This document shows positions 55,001 through 62,855 of a stretch of 64,000 nt of DNA, in pieces. Position 1 is the stretch's first letter; the number at the start of each line of letters is the position of its first letter. The notes below the pieces were generated by a model. That model searched no databases. It saw only the letters and a program-made list of their open reading frames with translations, and was not told where the DNA came from. The DNA is from CBFIJI01 sp965662885 (GTDB lineage: Bacteria > Bacteroidota > Bacteroidia > Flavobacteriales > Flavobacteriaceae), in assembly GCA_965662885.1 (NCBI GenBank), contig CBFIJI010000002.1:28618-92617 (forward strand), in the 5' to 3' direction. The position numbers and the translations under genes are program-made.

Positions 55001-55640
55001 AGCCACCATCGATGAAATCTTTGAAGGAGAGGATTTAAATGATGCTTACATCAAAAAGGCCAATTGGAGAAAATCCTCTTGGATTGAAAATTTAGGGGAC
55101 AACCGTTTTGCATTACATGCATTGCCGATGGAAGTGCAATGGGCACCCATTTATGGAATAGTCCCTATGGATGTTAATGCAGACCATTACAAGGATCTTG
55201 TCCTTGTCGGTAATGATTACGGTTTAGAAGTACATCAAGGTAGATCTGATGCTTTAAATGGTCTCGTATTAAAAAATAATGCAGGAAAAGAATTTGAAGT
55301 ACTGGATTTGGAGTCAACCAACTTTTATGCAGGTAAAGACGCAAAGAGTTTGGTTAATCTTCGAATGGCATCAGGGGAATCGCTCTTGATTGCCTCTCAA
55401 AATAATGACTCTTTGGAGGTCTATCGCCCCCAACAAAGCCATAAATCCATTGTATGGATGGACAATGAGGTAAGTTGTCATCTTTATTTTGATACAACCA
55501 CCTACCGCCGTTATGAGCGTTCAGGGAATACTGGATTTCAATCTCAGTCCACAGCAAGCATACCCTATCACAAGCAAGCCTTACGCTATGAATTTTTTGA
55601 CCGTAAAGGCAAGTCAACACGAATTGTTTCAAATCCCTAA
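52089..55640 (+). CDS. Large FG-GAP/VCBS repeat lipoprotein with ASPIC/UnbV domain
   Basis: A 1183-residue lipoprotein (LMLLGSC, Cys17). I count about 14 calcium-loop repeats of the form DxNxDGxxD, for example DLNNDGLNDLF, DYDNDGDQDVF, DFDNDGYKDLL, DLDNDGDLDVV, DVDNDGDKDIY and DFDQDGDLDLF, arranged as a beta-propeller. Near the middle an ASPIC/UnbV domain follows (FGSVATIYYDG, SGRGYLSKTENTLHFGLG). Such proteins are common beside SusC/SusD pairs in marine flavobacteria. A surface binding or scaffold role is inferred. It heads the nucleoside-hydrolase operon, with a 2-bp gap. Confidence 0.9.
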   Translation: MMKYSYLLGILMLLGSCQSKQNTLFKSISSKTSKLHFSNTLIENDSLNILDNEFFYNGAGVAMADLNNDGLNDLFFSGNQVDNVLYLNRGNFQFQDISKQANVAKKDPLIWSSGVNILDINKDGLLDIYVCNTLRDNSDLRQNLLYINQGNTPENIPIFKELATQYGLNDETYSSHAQFFDYDNDGDQDVFIGVNQFKGIDPNVYQNTHDTTKVISVDRLYENKGSDSLGHPYFVNVSKQAKIRYHGYSHSTLVHDFNNDGWMDLFVANDYLSSDLVYLNNQDRTFTEVAEKMFKHFSLSSMGSDISDINNDGKMDLFVTEMQPFYNKRKKLFQKGTSYTKEILTRKYNYRYQYPRNVMQLNRGINPKTQLPIFSEVGMFANIQETDWSWASLFADFDNDGYKDLLIANGFPKDVTDKDFGDFRTASSRLVSKDKLLAAIPEIKISNFVFKNNGNLAFEDQSKAWGLDFITYTNGVAYGDLDNDGDLDVVFNNIDDEVTLLENRASTFLPENNYIRLDLKRQDYNSLFGSVATIYYDGKLQTHSIVSGRGYLSKTENTLHFGLGAVNQIDSVAVVWAGGQKQLFYDLEVNKTHSLIYDEQWVQSSKDNNSTTTPLFEEYRSASGIQYKDEEVDYIDFNFQITLPHKFSQYGPALAVADLNGDQKEDLLIGGSRKGLETIFFQQENGRFEPQQLNLKRNPKAFEEDAGMALFDVDNDGDKDIYIVHGSGQYPKGDSLYDDVLWLNDGSGNFTPTENVLPTKGSNGSCVKFNDFDQDGDLDLFVGSRVSPTQYPLSTPSFLLENQTENGVVKFVDATDKLNLSDTTLGMVSDAIWTDFNNDQWIDLIVVGEWMNIRFFENIKGNFKEVQTSGIENYIGWWNSISSVDLDNDGDMDYVAGNFGDNSYMKASDEEPITLIAKDFDKNGSIDPFLSYFLRDSIGTKRDYIYHPWEDVIKQYRGIRKSFNSYGTFGEATIDEIFEGEDLNDAYIKKANWRKSSWIENLGDNRFALHALPMEVQWAPIYGIVPMDVNADHYKDLVLVGNDYGLEVHQGRSDALNGLVLKNNAGKEFEVLDLESTNFYAGKDAKSLVNLRMASGESLLIASQNNDSLEVYRPQQSHKSIVWMDNEVSCHLYFDTTTYRRYERSGNTGFQSQSTASIPYHKQALRYEFFDRKGKSTRIVSNP

Positions 55641-55642
55641 AA

Positions 55643-56662
55643 ATGCACTCATTTTTTCTGTTTGTTATACTCAACACCCTTTGGAGTTTTTCAAAAACGA
55701 CGGAAAAGATAGATTTTAAATATTCAACCACACCAAAGATTGATCTCATTTTTGACACGGATGCCAACAATGAAATAGATGATCAGCATGCTTTGGCGTA
55801 TTTGTTGCTCAATGGTAATACCTTTAACCTAAAGGCGGTTACGGTAAATACGACCTACAATGGGGGTGCAATAGATGCCCATTATGAGGAGGCCAAGCGC
55901 ATCATGATGCTGTGTACTACTTATGGACAATTCCCCCTCTTGAAAGGAGTAAATGGTGACTTTGAAACAATTATCCAAGATTTAACTCCTGATCACGACG
56001 GCCACCAAGCCGTGGATTATATCATCAGTCAAGCCCGTAGAAGTGGTTCAGAAAAGCTTTTGATACTCGCTGTGGGTAAATTAACTAATGTTGCTTTGGC
56101 ACTCAAGAGGGCACCCGAAATTACCAACAACATTAGAGTAGTATGGTTAGGCTCTAACTATCCCGAGCCAGGAGAGTACAATTTGGAAAATGATATTCCA
56201 GCCATGAATTATGTGCTCAATTCTTCGGTTACTTTAGAAATTGTAACAGTACGATATGGAAAACCAACAGGAACTGATGTGGTTCGATTAACAAAGTCTG
56301 AGGGCAAAAATCGGCTAAAAGGCCTAGGTCCAAAAGCAGCTGTTCCTATAATCGGACGCCATGGGGGTCAATTTACTACTTTTGGTGACTATGCAACCAG
56401 CTTGTTTGCTCATATTGATTACTATGGTGACCCGCCTTCAAGAGCACTCTTTGATATGGCTGCAGTGGCCATCATTAAAAATCCAAATTGGGCACGTAAA
56501 AGTCAAATACCGGCCCCTATAATGGAAAATAATAAATGGGTGAATCGCCCTAAAAATGACAGAATGATTACGCTCTGGGAAGATTTTAACAGCAAAGCTA
56601 TTATCGGTGATTTATTTAAAACCCTTGAGGATTATACTCTAGTTACACCGGAAAAATATTAA
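55643..56662 (+). CDS. Exported nucleoside hydrolase
   Basis: A 339-residue IUNH-fold protein that should split ribonucleosides into ribose and base. The N-terminus (MHSFFLFVILNTLWSFS) looks like a signal peptide without lipobox. The calcium-binding N-terminal Asp cluster reads DTDANNEIDD (38-47), two residues longer than the classic DTDPGxDD form. GNTFNLKAVTVNTTYNGG and EPGEYNLENDIPAMNYVLNS follow. It is the second gene of the ribose operon, like RusNH in Bacteroides. Confidence 0.88.
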   Translation: MHSFFLFVILNTLWSFSKTTEKIDFKYSTTPKIDLIFDTDANNEIDDQHALAYLLLNGNTFNLKAVTVNTTYNGGAIDAHYEEAKRIMMLCTTYGQFPLLKGVNGDFETIIQDLTPDHDGHQAVDYIISQARRSGSEKLLILAVGKLTNVALALKRAPEITNNIRVVWLGSNYPEPGEYNLENDIPAMNYVLNSSVTLEIVTVRYGKPTGTDVVRLTKSEGKNRLKGLGPKAAVPIIGRHGGQFTTFGDYATSLFAHIDYYGDPPSRALFDMAAVAIIKNPNWARKSQIPAPIMENNKWVNRPKNDRMITLWEDFNSKAIIGDLFKTLEDYTLVTPEKY

Positions 56663-56678
56663 CCAAATAAATGAAGAA

Positions 56679-57683
56679 ATGTACATCGTTGGAAGTTATA
56701 CCGTAGCCGTCCTTTTTTGTGTGATAACCATGTTGTGTTGGGGGTCTTGGGCAAACACCCAAAAACTGGCTAGTAAAAGATGGCCTTTCCAGTTATATTA
56801 CTGGGACTATTCGTTAGGAATTTTACTCCTAACCTTATTGCTGGCCTTTACGTTAGGATCAACAGGGACAGAAGGGCGTCCATTTTTAGAGGATTTACAA
56901 CAAGCAGAAAACACCTTCATAGGCTATGCCGTATTGGGTGGGATTATTTTCAATTTTGCCAATCTCCTTTTGGTGATTGCCATCGACATTGCTGGGATGG
57001 CTGTTGCCTTTCCGATTGGTATCGGTATAGCATTGGTTCTGGGGGTCGTTACGAACTACATAGCGAATCCTGAAGGTAACCCCTATATTCTTGGTCTTGG
57101 AGTGCTTTTGGTAGCTATTGCCATAATCATTGATGCTGTAGCCTACAAACAAATCTTAAACACCAAACAGAAAAACCCAACAAAAGGCATCCTAATTTCC
57201 ATCCTAGCCGGGGTGGCAATGGGCTTTTTTTATAAATATGTTGCCCAATCCATGACCCTAGACTTTAGTAATCCTGAAATAGGAAAACTTACACCTTATA
57301 CCGCATTGTTCTTTTTTGCCTGTGGTCTTTTAGGTTCTAATTTGTTGTTCAATACCTTAAATATGTATAAACCCCTCTCGGGTACTCCTGTTAGTTATGC
57401 TGATTATTTTAAGTTGGGCGATATAAAACTACATGCCATTGGTCTTTTGGGAGGTGTTATTTGGGGTGTCGGAATGGCGTTAAATATACTCTCATCCGAA
57501 CAAGCTGGTCCGGCCATTGCCTATGGACTAGGTCAAGGGGCTACGATGGTAGCAGCCTTCTGGGGGATCTTTATTTGGAAAGAATTGGAAGCATTACCCT
57601 CCCATAAAAAGGGATTAATCTATGCGATGTTCTTCTTTTTCCTTCTTGGTATTGGGGTTATAGTAACCGCCAAAATAGTCTAA
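56679..57683 (+). CDS. GRP-type sugar permease, probable ribose importer
   Basis: A 334-residue inner-membrane protein with about ten membrane helices in the drug/metabolite superfamily. The N-terminal MLCWGSWANTQKLASKRWPF, with QLYYWDYSLGILL, and the C-terminal GGVIWGVGMALNILSSEQAG are typical of glucose/ribose porters and relatives. It is placed between nucleoside hydrolase and ribokinase, so ribose is the expected cargo. The substrate is not provable from sequence. Confidence 0.88.
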   Translation: MYIVGSYTVAVLFCVITMLCWGSWANTQKLASKRWPFQLYYWDYSLGILLLTLLLAFTLGSTGTEGRPFLEDLQQAENTFIGYAVLGGIIFNFANLLLVIAIDIAGMAVAFPIGIGIALVLGVVTNYIANPEGNPYILGLGVLLVAIAIIIDAVAYKQILNTKQKNPTKGILISILAGVAMGFFYKYVAQSMTLDFSNPEIGKLTPYTALFFFACGLLGSNLLFNTLNMYKPLSGTPVSYADYFKLGDIKLHAIGLLGGVIWGVGMALNILSSEQAGPAIAYGLGQGATMVAAFWGIFIWKELEALPSHKKGLIYAMFFFFLLGIGVIVTAKIV

Positions 57684-57685
57684 TC

Positions 57686-58621
57686 ATGAATATCGTAGTC
57701 ATAGGAAGTTCGAATATGGATTTGGTGATATTTGCACCTAAAATTCCGACTGAGGGTGAAACGATTCTAGGGGGACGTTCGGACATGATCTTTGGTGGTA
57801 AAGGGGCCAATCAAGCCATAGCCGTCAAACGCTCTGGTGGGGATGTTCGTTTTATTGCTAAAACTGGAAATGATCTTTTTGGGCGTGATATGCGTACCCA
57901 TTTTAAAGAGCAAGGATTGGATACCAAAAGTATCTTGATGGATATGGAAACAGCTACAGGCGTAGCGCAAATTGTAGTTTCTGATACTGGTGAAAATGCA
58001 ATTACGGTTGCTCCGGGAGCCAATGCAAATCTATTCCCCAAGGATATTGCTTCCTTCAAAGCAGAAATACAACAGGCCAGTATCGTTCTCATGCAGTTGG
58101 AAACTCCTATTGAAACGGTAGCCCATGTGGCGGCAATAGTTGCTGAAAAAAAGGGTCGTTTCATTTTAAACCCCGCTCCGGCTCAAGTGTTAAAACCATC
58201 CCTTCTAAAACAAGTTTGGCTTTTGACGCCAAATGAATCCGAAACCCAATTATTGACAGGGCTCCCGATCACTGATATCGCAAGTGCTAAAAAAGGAGCA
58301 CAGCTCCTTCTCGACAAGGGGGTTCAAAATGTCATAATTACATTAGGGGCAAAAGGCTGTGTTTTTGCAAATAAAAACGAGCTCAAGGTATATTCTGCTT
58401 TTGAGGTTAACAGTAGTGACACCACAGCAGCAGGCGATGTTTTTAATGGGGCACTGGCGACAGCATTGGCTCGAGGTGAAACATTCAATCAAGCTATTCC
58501 CTTTGCGTCAGCAGCGGCAGCCATTTCGGTAACCCGAGAAGGGGCACAGCCCTCCATACCCAATGCACAAGAAATACAACAATTTTTATTCAATCAAAAA
58601 CTTAAAAGCAATGATACGTAA
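57686..58621 (+). CDS. rbsK: Ribokinase
   Basis: A 311-residue PfkB-family kinase that makes ribose-5-phosphate from ribose. The substrate site includes GGKGANQAIAVKRSGGDV (about residues 33-51). The catalytic block SDTTAAGDVFNGALATALAR has the AAGD anion hole and general-base Asp, exactly as in E. coli RbsK. No signal peptide, so cytoplasmic. It lies 2 bp after the permease and overlaps the next gene by 11 bp. Only one ribokinase is present; the Bacteroides rus locus has two. Confidence 0.93.
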   Translation: MNIVVIGSSNMDLVIFAPKIPTEGETILGGRSDMIFGGKGANQAIAVKRSGGDVRFIAKTGNDLFGRDMRTHFKEQGLDTKSILMDMETATGVAQIVVSDTGENAITVAPGANANLFPKDIASFKAEIQQASIVLMQLETPIETVAHVAAIVAEKKGRFILNPAPAQVLKPSLLKQVWLLTPNESETQLLTGLPITDIASAKKGAQLLLDKGVQNVIITLGAKGCVFANKNELKVYSAFEVNSSDTTAAGDVFNGALATALARGETFNQAIPFASAAAAISVTREGAQPSIPNAQEIQQFLFNQKLKSNDT

Positions 58622-59954
58622 ACTATTCATCTTCCTGTTTGCACTTACTTTGTGCCTAGGAACACTCGTGGGGTGTCAAAATAACCACTCGAAAAACAGT
58701 ATTTCTGATACAGAAAACTATCGCCTTTCAAGGGCCACTTATAAGGAAAAACTTCAAGGCTTCTGGTTGGCGCAATGTATTGCTAATTGGACGGGATTGA
58801 TTACGGAAATGGACAAAATAGGGATTCCCTCCGAAGGACGTGCTGGTGGTTTTTATACCCGTTCGGATTGGGGACAACCCGATCAACCTAATTTGTGGGG
58901 GGCTAGTGATTTGTCGGAAACCATTACGTTTATATACGCTGAAAAAGACAGTATTTGGGGGGCAGATGATGATACAGATATTGAATATATCTATCAAGAA
59001 TTACTGCTTCAACATCAAACCACCCAACTCACCGGAGAACAAATTCGTCAAGGATGGATCAACCACATTCATAAAGAAGAAGAAAACTATTTATGGGTCT
59101 CCAATCAGCGAGCCTTTGATTTAATGCATGAAGGCGTGGTTCCTCCAGCAACGAGTGATCCTAAAAACAACGAACATTACGAAATGATTGATGCACAACT
59201 TACCACAGAGATCTTTGGTTTTTTTGCTCCCAATCGTCCAGATATAGCTTTGGAAATGGCCCATTTACCCATTCGTACTAGCGCTCGTGAAAATGCAGCA
59301 TGGATTGCTGAATTTAATGTCATTATGTATGCCTTAGCGGCTGTGGAAACTGAACATAAAACCCTAAAAGAAAAAACACAGTGGATGGCGGAGCAAGCAA
59401 GAAAACGTTTACCGGAAAGCTCTTATTCTGCAAAAATGTTTGACTTTGTCGAAGCACAATACAACTCTGGAGTAAGTTGGGAAACCGCACGGGACGAACT
59501 CCACCAAAAATATCAAATTCGCCAAGAAGACGGTTATCTGTGGGCCACCCAAGACAAATCCTGTAACGGCTGTTTTGCTGCAGGAATTAATTTTGGAGCC
59601 AGTATCGTCAGTTTGCTTTATGGGGAAGGTGACCTTAAAGAAACCATTAAAATTGGGGCACTATGTGGTTGGGATTCGGACAATCCTACCGCAACTTGGG
59701 GTGGACTACTGGGTTTTATGATCGGTAAAAAAGGGGTGGAAGAAGCTTTTAATATGACTTTTGCCAATCAATTCAATATTCACCGAACCCGAAAAGGTTT
59801 TGAAAATAACGGGATTGACACCTTTGAAAATATGGCCGAAAAGGGCGTTAAAATTGTGGATCGGGTAGTGCGTGAAAAAATGAAAGGAACGATAACTGAC
59901 GACCATTGGATCATTCCTAAAGTTACGTTGCGTATCCCTCCAGTTCAAGAATAG
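58611..59954 (+). CDS. ADP-ribosylglycohydrolase-family lipoprotein
   Basis: A 447-residue lipoprotein from ATG at 58611 (signal ends TLVGC, Cys22); an upstream in-frame ATG would bury the signal. The ADP-ribosylglycohydrolase fold shows an acidic Mg cluster ADDDTDIEY and a C-terminal CGWDSDNPTATWGGLLGF in place of the classic GGDTD. Family members cleave ADP-ribose from proteins or related N-glycosides. At the surface or in the periplasm it probably frees ribose from ribosylated compounds for the operon, like RusGH. Last gene; convergent with a sulfatase. Confidence 0.88.
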   Translation: MIRKLFIFLFALTLCLGTLVGCQNNHSKNSISDTENYRLSRATYKEKLQGFWLAQCIANWTGLITEMDKIGIPSEGRAGGFYTRSDWGQPDQPNLWGASDLSETITFIYAEKDSIWGADDDTDIEYIYQELLLQHQTTQLTGEQIRQGWINHIHKEEENYLWVSNQRAFDLMHEGVVPPATSDPKNNEHYEMIDAQLTTEIFGFFAPNRPDIALEMAHLPIRTSARENAAWIAEFNVIMYALAAVETEHKTLKEKTQWMAEQARKRLPESSYSAKMFDFVEAQYNSGVSWETARDELHQKYQIRQEDGYLWATQDKSCNGCFAAGINFGASIVSLLYGEGDLKETIKIGALCGWDSDNPTATWGGLLGFMIGKKGVEEAFNMTFANQFNIHRTRKGFENNGIDTFENMAEKGVKIVDRVVREKMKGTITDDHWIIPKVTLRIPPVQE

Positions 59955-59956
59955 CG

Positions 59957-61555
59957 CTACTTTTTTCTTTGATTTACATAACGTTCAATATGCATTTGAT
60001 CCAGCGCATCGGAGTCCCCGTATTTTTCGCGTAATTCCGTTAAGCGCTGATGCATCATTTTTTGAATTTCTTCATATTCTGGAGCGTCATAAACATTGTT
60101 CATTTCACTAGGGTCGCTTTCAAGATCATAAAGTTCCCATTCGTCAATGTCGTAGTAAAAGTGAATCAATTTGTACCGATCTGTTCGAACCCCGTAATGC
60201 CGTTTTACCATATGTACTGAGGGGTATTCGTAGTAGGTGTAATAAATAGCATCGCGCCATTCAGAACTTTCCTTACGTACAACTTTACGAAAAGATTCCC
60301 CTTGCATCGCTGAGGGAATATCAACACCAGCATAGTCCAAAAATGTGGGCGCAAAATCCAAATTCTGAATCAATTCATCCACCTGAGTCCCTGCAGGAAT
60401 TTCTTTTGGGTAGCGCATTAATATCGGTGTTCTTAAAGATTCCTCATACATAAAGCGTTTGTCAAACCAACCGTGTTCTCCCAAATAAAAACCTTGATCT
60501 GAGGTGTAAACAACAATGGTGTTTTCAGCCAATCCTTCTTGATCGAGATAATCTAAAACTGCTCCAACTCCATCGTCAACGGATTGAATGGTTCGTAAAT
60601 AGTCTTTTAAGTAGCGGTTAAATTTCCATTTCCCCAAAGCTTCTCCTTGGAGGTTAAGTGCTTTCATTGCTTCATTTTTAGGGGTATAGGCCGCAAGCCA
60701 TTTTTCTTTTTGTTCTGGAGTAAAGCGATCCAATTCATTACTAAACCCCGTGTTGTTTCCATAAGGATCAACAAGGAATTTAAAATCATGTCCCCAACGT
60801 CCGTGACCATAACCACCGTGAGCGTTTTTTAGTTGTTCTTCACTTGCACTAATCAGCATTTCTTGAGTTTTGGCCGCTGTTCCTCTCCCCTCATAAGTAT
60901 CAAAAAAATTGGCCGGTGGTTCAAAGGTAATATCATCAAAAAGCGTGAGGTATTTCGCTTCTGACTTCCAATTTCTGTGGGGTGCTTTTTGGTGATAGAG
61001 CATTAAAAAAGGTTGCTCTTTATTGCGTTTATTCTTTAACCAATCCAAGCTTAATTCTGTAGTTATGGTGGTTACATAGCCTTCAATTCTTTTTTTGATT
61101 CCATCGATCACAAAATCTGGATTGTAATAATGCCCTTGGCCTTCTAATACAGCAGAATAATCAAAGCCTTGAGGCAGTCCTCTAAGGTGAATTTTTCCGA
61201 TCAATGCAGTTTGATACCCCTGAGCCTGAAGGAGTTTTGCAAAATTAGGTTGTTCCCAATCAAAATCTTGAATATTGTCAACTTTACCATTCACAAAGCT
61301 GTGCTTACCTGTCAACATAACCGCTCGGCTGGGTGCACAAATAGAATTGGTAACAAAACCTTTATTGAATAAGGTGCCTTCTTTGGCAATTCGATCAATG
61401 TTAGGGGTGTTGTTTAAACCGTGACCATAAGCACTAATGGCTTGATAGGCGTGGTCGTCTGACATGATAAAAAGGATGTTAGGCGGTGTATCGCTTTTAT
61501 TTTCGCACGAAGCAAGGGTTAGTAGAAGGGATAAAAGAAAAAATAGCTTTTTCAT
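59957..61555 (-). CDS. Sulfatase lipoprotein, choline-sulfatase/iduronate-2-sulfatase-like
   Basis: A 532-residue S1-family sulfatase and lipoprotein (LLTLASC, Cys17). Metal ligands begin in IMSDDHAYQAISAYG, and the formylglycine site is C73-A-P-S-R (NSICAPSRAVMLTGKHS). VVYTSDQGFYLGEHGWFDKRFMY is typical of the IDS-like branch. It differs from the sulfatase at 37717 (C-S-A-S-R), so the two probably act on different substrates. It converges on the ADP-ribosylglycohydrolase-like gene with a 2-bp gap and no terminator hairpin. Confidence 0.92.
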   Translation of the reverse strand: MKKLFFLLSLLLTLASCENKSDTPPNILFIMSDDHAYQAISAYGHGLNNTPNIDRIAKEGTLFNKGFVTNSICAPSRAVMLTGKHSFVNGKVDNIQDFDWEQPNFAKLLQAQGYQTALIGKIHLRGLPQGFDYSAVLEGQGHYYNPDFVIDGIKKRIEGYVTTITTELSLDWLKNKRNKEQPFLMLYHQKAPHRNWKSEAKYLTLFDDITFEPPANFFDTYEGRGTAAKTQEMLISASEEQLKNAHGGYGHGRWGHDFKFLVDPYGNNTGFSNELDRFTPEQKEKWLAAYTPKNEAMKALNLQGEALGKWKFNRYLKDYLRTIQSVDDGVGAVLDYLDQEGLAENTIVVYTSDQGFYLGEHGWFDKRFMYEESLRTPILMRYPKEIPAGTQVDELIQNLDFAPTFLDYAGVDIPSAMQGESFRKVVRKESSEWRDAIYYTYYEYPSVHMVKRHYGVRTDRYKLIHFYYDIDEWELYDLESDPSEMNNVYDAPEYEEIQKMMHQRLTELREKYGDSDALDQMHIERYVNQRKK

Positions 61556-61774
61556 TACAGTTGAATTTTAATAGTCGATTCATTAAAGTTAACAATTTAT
61601 CACAATAACTATTTGATCCAACCAAAACGTTTTATGGTAAGGTCTTTAAAAAGATACTTTTATAACTTATTAAAGATTGTTTATTGGAAGAAATTACCTG
61701 AGTAATTGTCTCCACAATGAACACAGCTTGGAGGTTTTATGTTGTTGAATTAAAATGATTTTCTTTGGACTTTT

Positions 61775-62710
61775 TTAAAAAGAGGTATTCCTCAACTTAA
61801 TGTATTTAGATAATCGTTTCTCTTCTCGAATGATATCAATCTTTACTTCTTTACCCACATTTTCTCTGATAATATCTCCCATTTGTAATCGGCTTATTAT
61901 GGGTTTATCATTAATACTTGTTAAATAGTCTCCTCGGTACATCCCTGCTTTTGCAGCTGGGGAATCTCTAAACACACCCCATACGATAACACCATGATTG
62001 ATATCTAATTTTCTCTTTATGCTACTGGAGATGTCAGCGACTTCGACTCCCAAAGCTGGGGGATATTTTGTTTTTGCCCAAAAGGAGGCATAATAGGAAT
62101 GTACTTCAATTTCTCGTTCTTCCGTTTCAGTTGAATAGACCACAGCCTCAGCTCCACTTCTAACCGCATAGTAATTTCTTTCGGAAGGGGGTATAGCCCA
62201 AATTTGAGTAGCCTTTTCAATCGATACTTTTTCTTCTCCAGTATCGAAATTGACTTCATATTTAATATTTGGAACAAGATAAGGTTGAGGCATCACGATT
62301 GCCTGATTAACCAACGGAGGCGAGTGATAGTAGGGAGATACATTATAAACACTACTTATTTCATCATACACTTTTTTTGTTCTTTCAAACTTATCTCTTA
62401 TTACAACGGTACTCGCTCCAATTTTTTTTGCAAATTCTCTAGCCATTTCTGCAGCTTCAATCTCTCTACTTTCAAATCGGGTGTGCCCCAATTTAATAAG
62501 ACTGTTTTCAATCAATCTAATCTCATCAAGCTCAATATTTTTTGTAAAGAAAACTTTGGGGTTTTTAGATTTCTCGATTAAATCTTCATTATAGTGTTCT
62601 ATCAAATCGTCTTTTTGAAAGTAATCTTTAAAATGATTACTACAGGCTGTCATTAGGATGATTAGAAAAACGTATAATAACGACGTTGGGTATTTGTTGG
62701 TAGGTTTCAT
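61775..62710 (-). CDS. PDZ-domain lipoprotein of unknown function
   Basis: A 311-residue protein from ATG at 62710 (lipobox LMTAC). The start 33 bp upstream adds a non-hydrophobic extension and is less likely. Residues about 40-130 are helical, ending near EIEAAEMAREFAKKIGASTVVI. A linker rich in Pro and Tyr follows, and a C-terminal PDZ domain (VIVWGVFRDSPAAKAGMYRG, DYLTSINDKPI) occupies the last ~90 residues. There is no protease domain, so it is probably an adaptor or sensor in the periplasm. Monocistronic. Confidence 0.78.
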   Translation of the reverse strand: MKPTNKYPTSLLYVFLIILMTACSNHFKDYFQKDDLIEHYNEDLIEKSKNPKVFFTKNIELDEIRLIENSLIKLGHTRFESREIEAAEMAREFAKKIGASTVVIRDKFERTKKVYDEISSVYNVSPYYHSPPLVNQAIVMPQPYLVPNIKYEVNFDTGEEKVSIEKATQIWAIPPSERNYYAVRSGAEAVVYSTETEEREIEVHSYYASFWAKTKYPPALGVEVADISSSIKRKLDINHGVIVWGVFRDSPAAKAGMYRGDYLTSINDKPIISRLQMGDIIRENVGKEVKIDIIREEKRLSKYIKLRNTSF

Positions 62711-62855
62711 GTTGTTGAGGTTAGATAAAAGCAATTTTTCCAATAGTATTTTTATTAAATACTTATTAATTGGAATCAGTCAATATTTAAATTTACCCAA
62801 AATTATAAAAATAGACACGGTATCGAGGTAATTTACACCATTTATCTTTCAAAGA

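Larger units (their letters stand above)
47153..59954 (+). other. Candidate ribose/nucleoside scavenging locus (rus-like)
   Basis: Two adjacent units on one strand: susC2-susD2, then FG-GAP lipoprotein, nucleoside hydrolase, permease, ribokinase and ADP-ribosylglycohydrolase-family lipoprotein with gaps of 2, 16, 2 and -11 bp. From memory, the B. thetaiotaomicron rus locus has the same functional set (SusC/D-like pair, nucleoside hydrolase, ADP-ribosylglycohydrolase, ribokinases, transporter, regulator). Here the regulator is absent and the FG-GAP lipoprotein is added. Confidence 0.75.
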
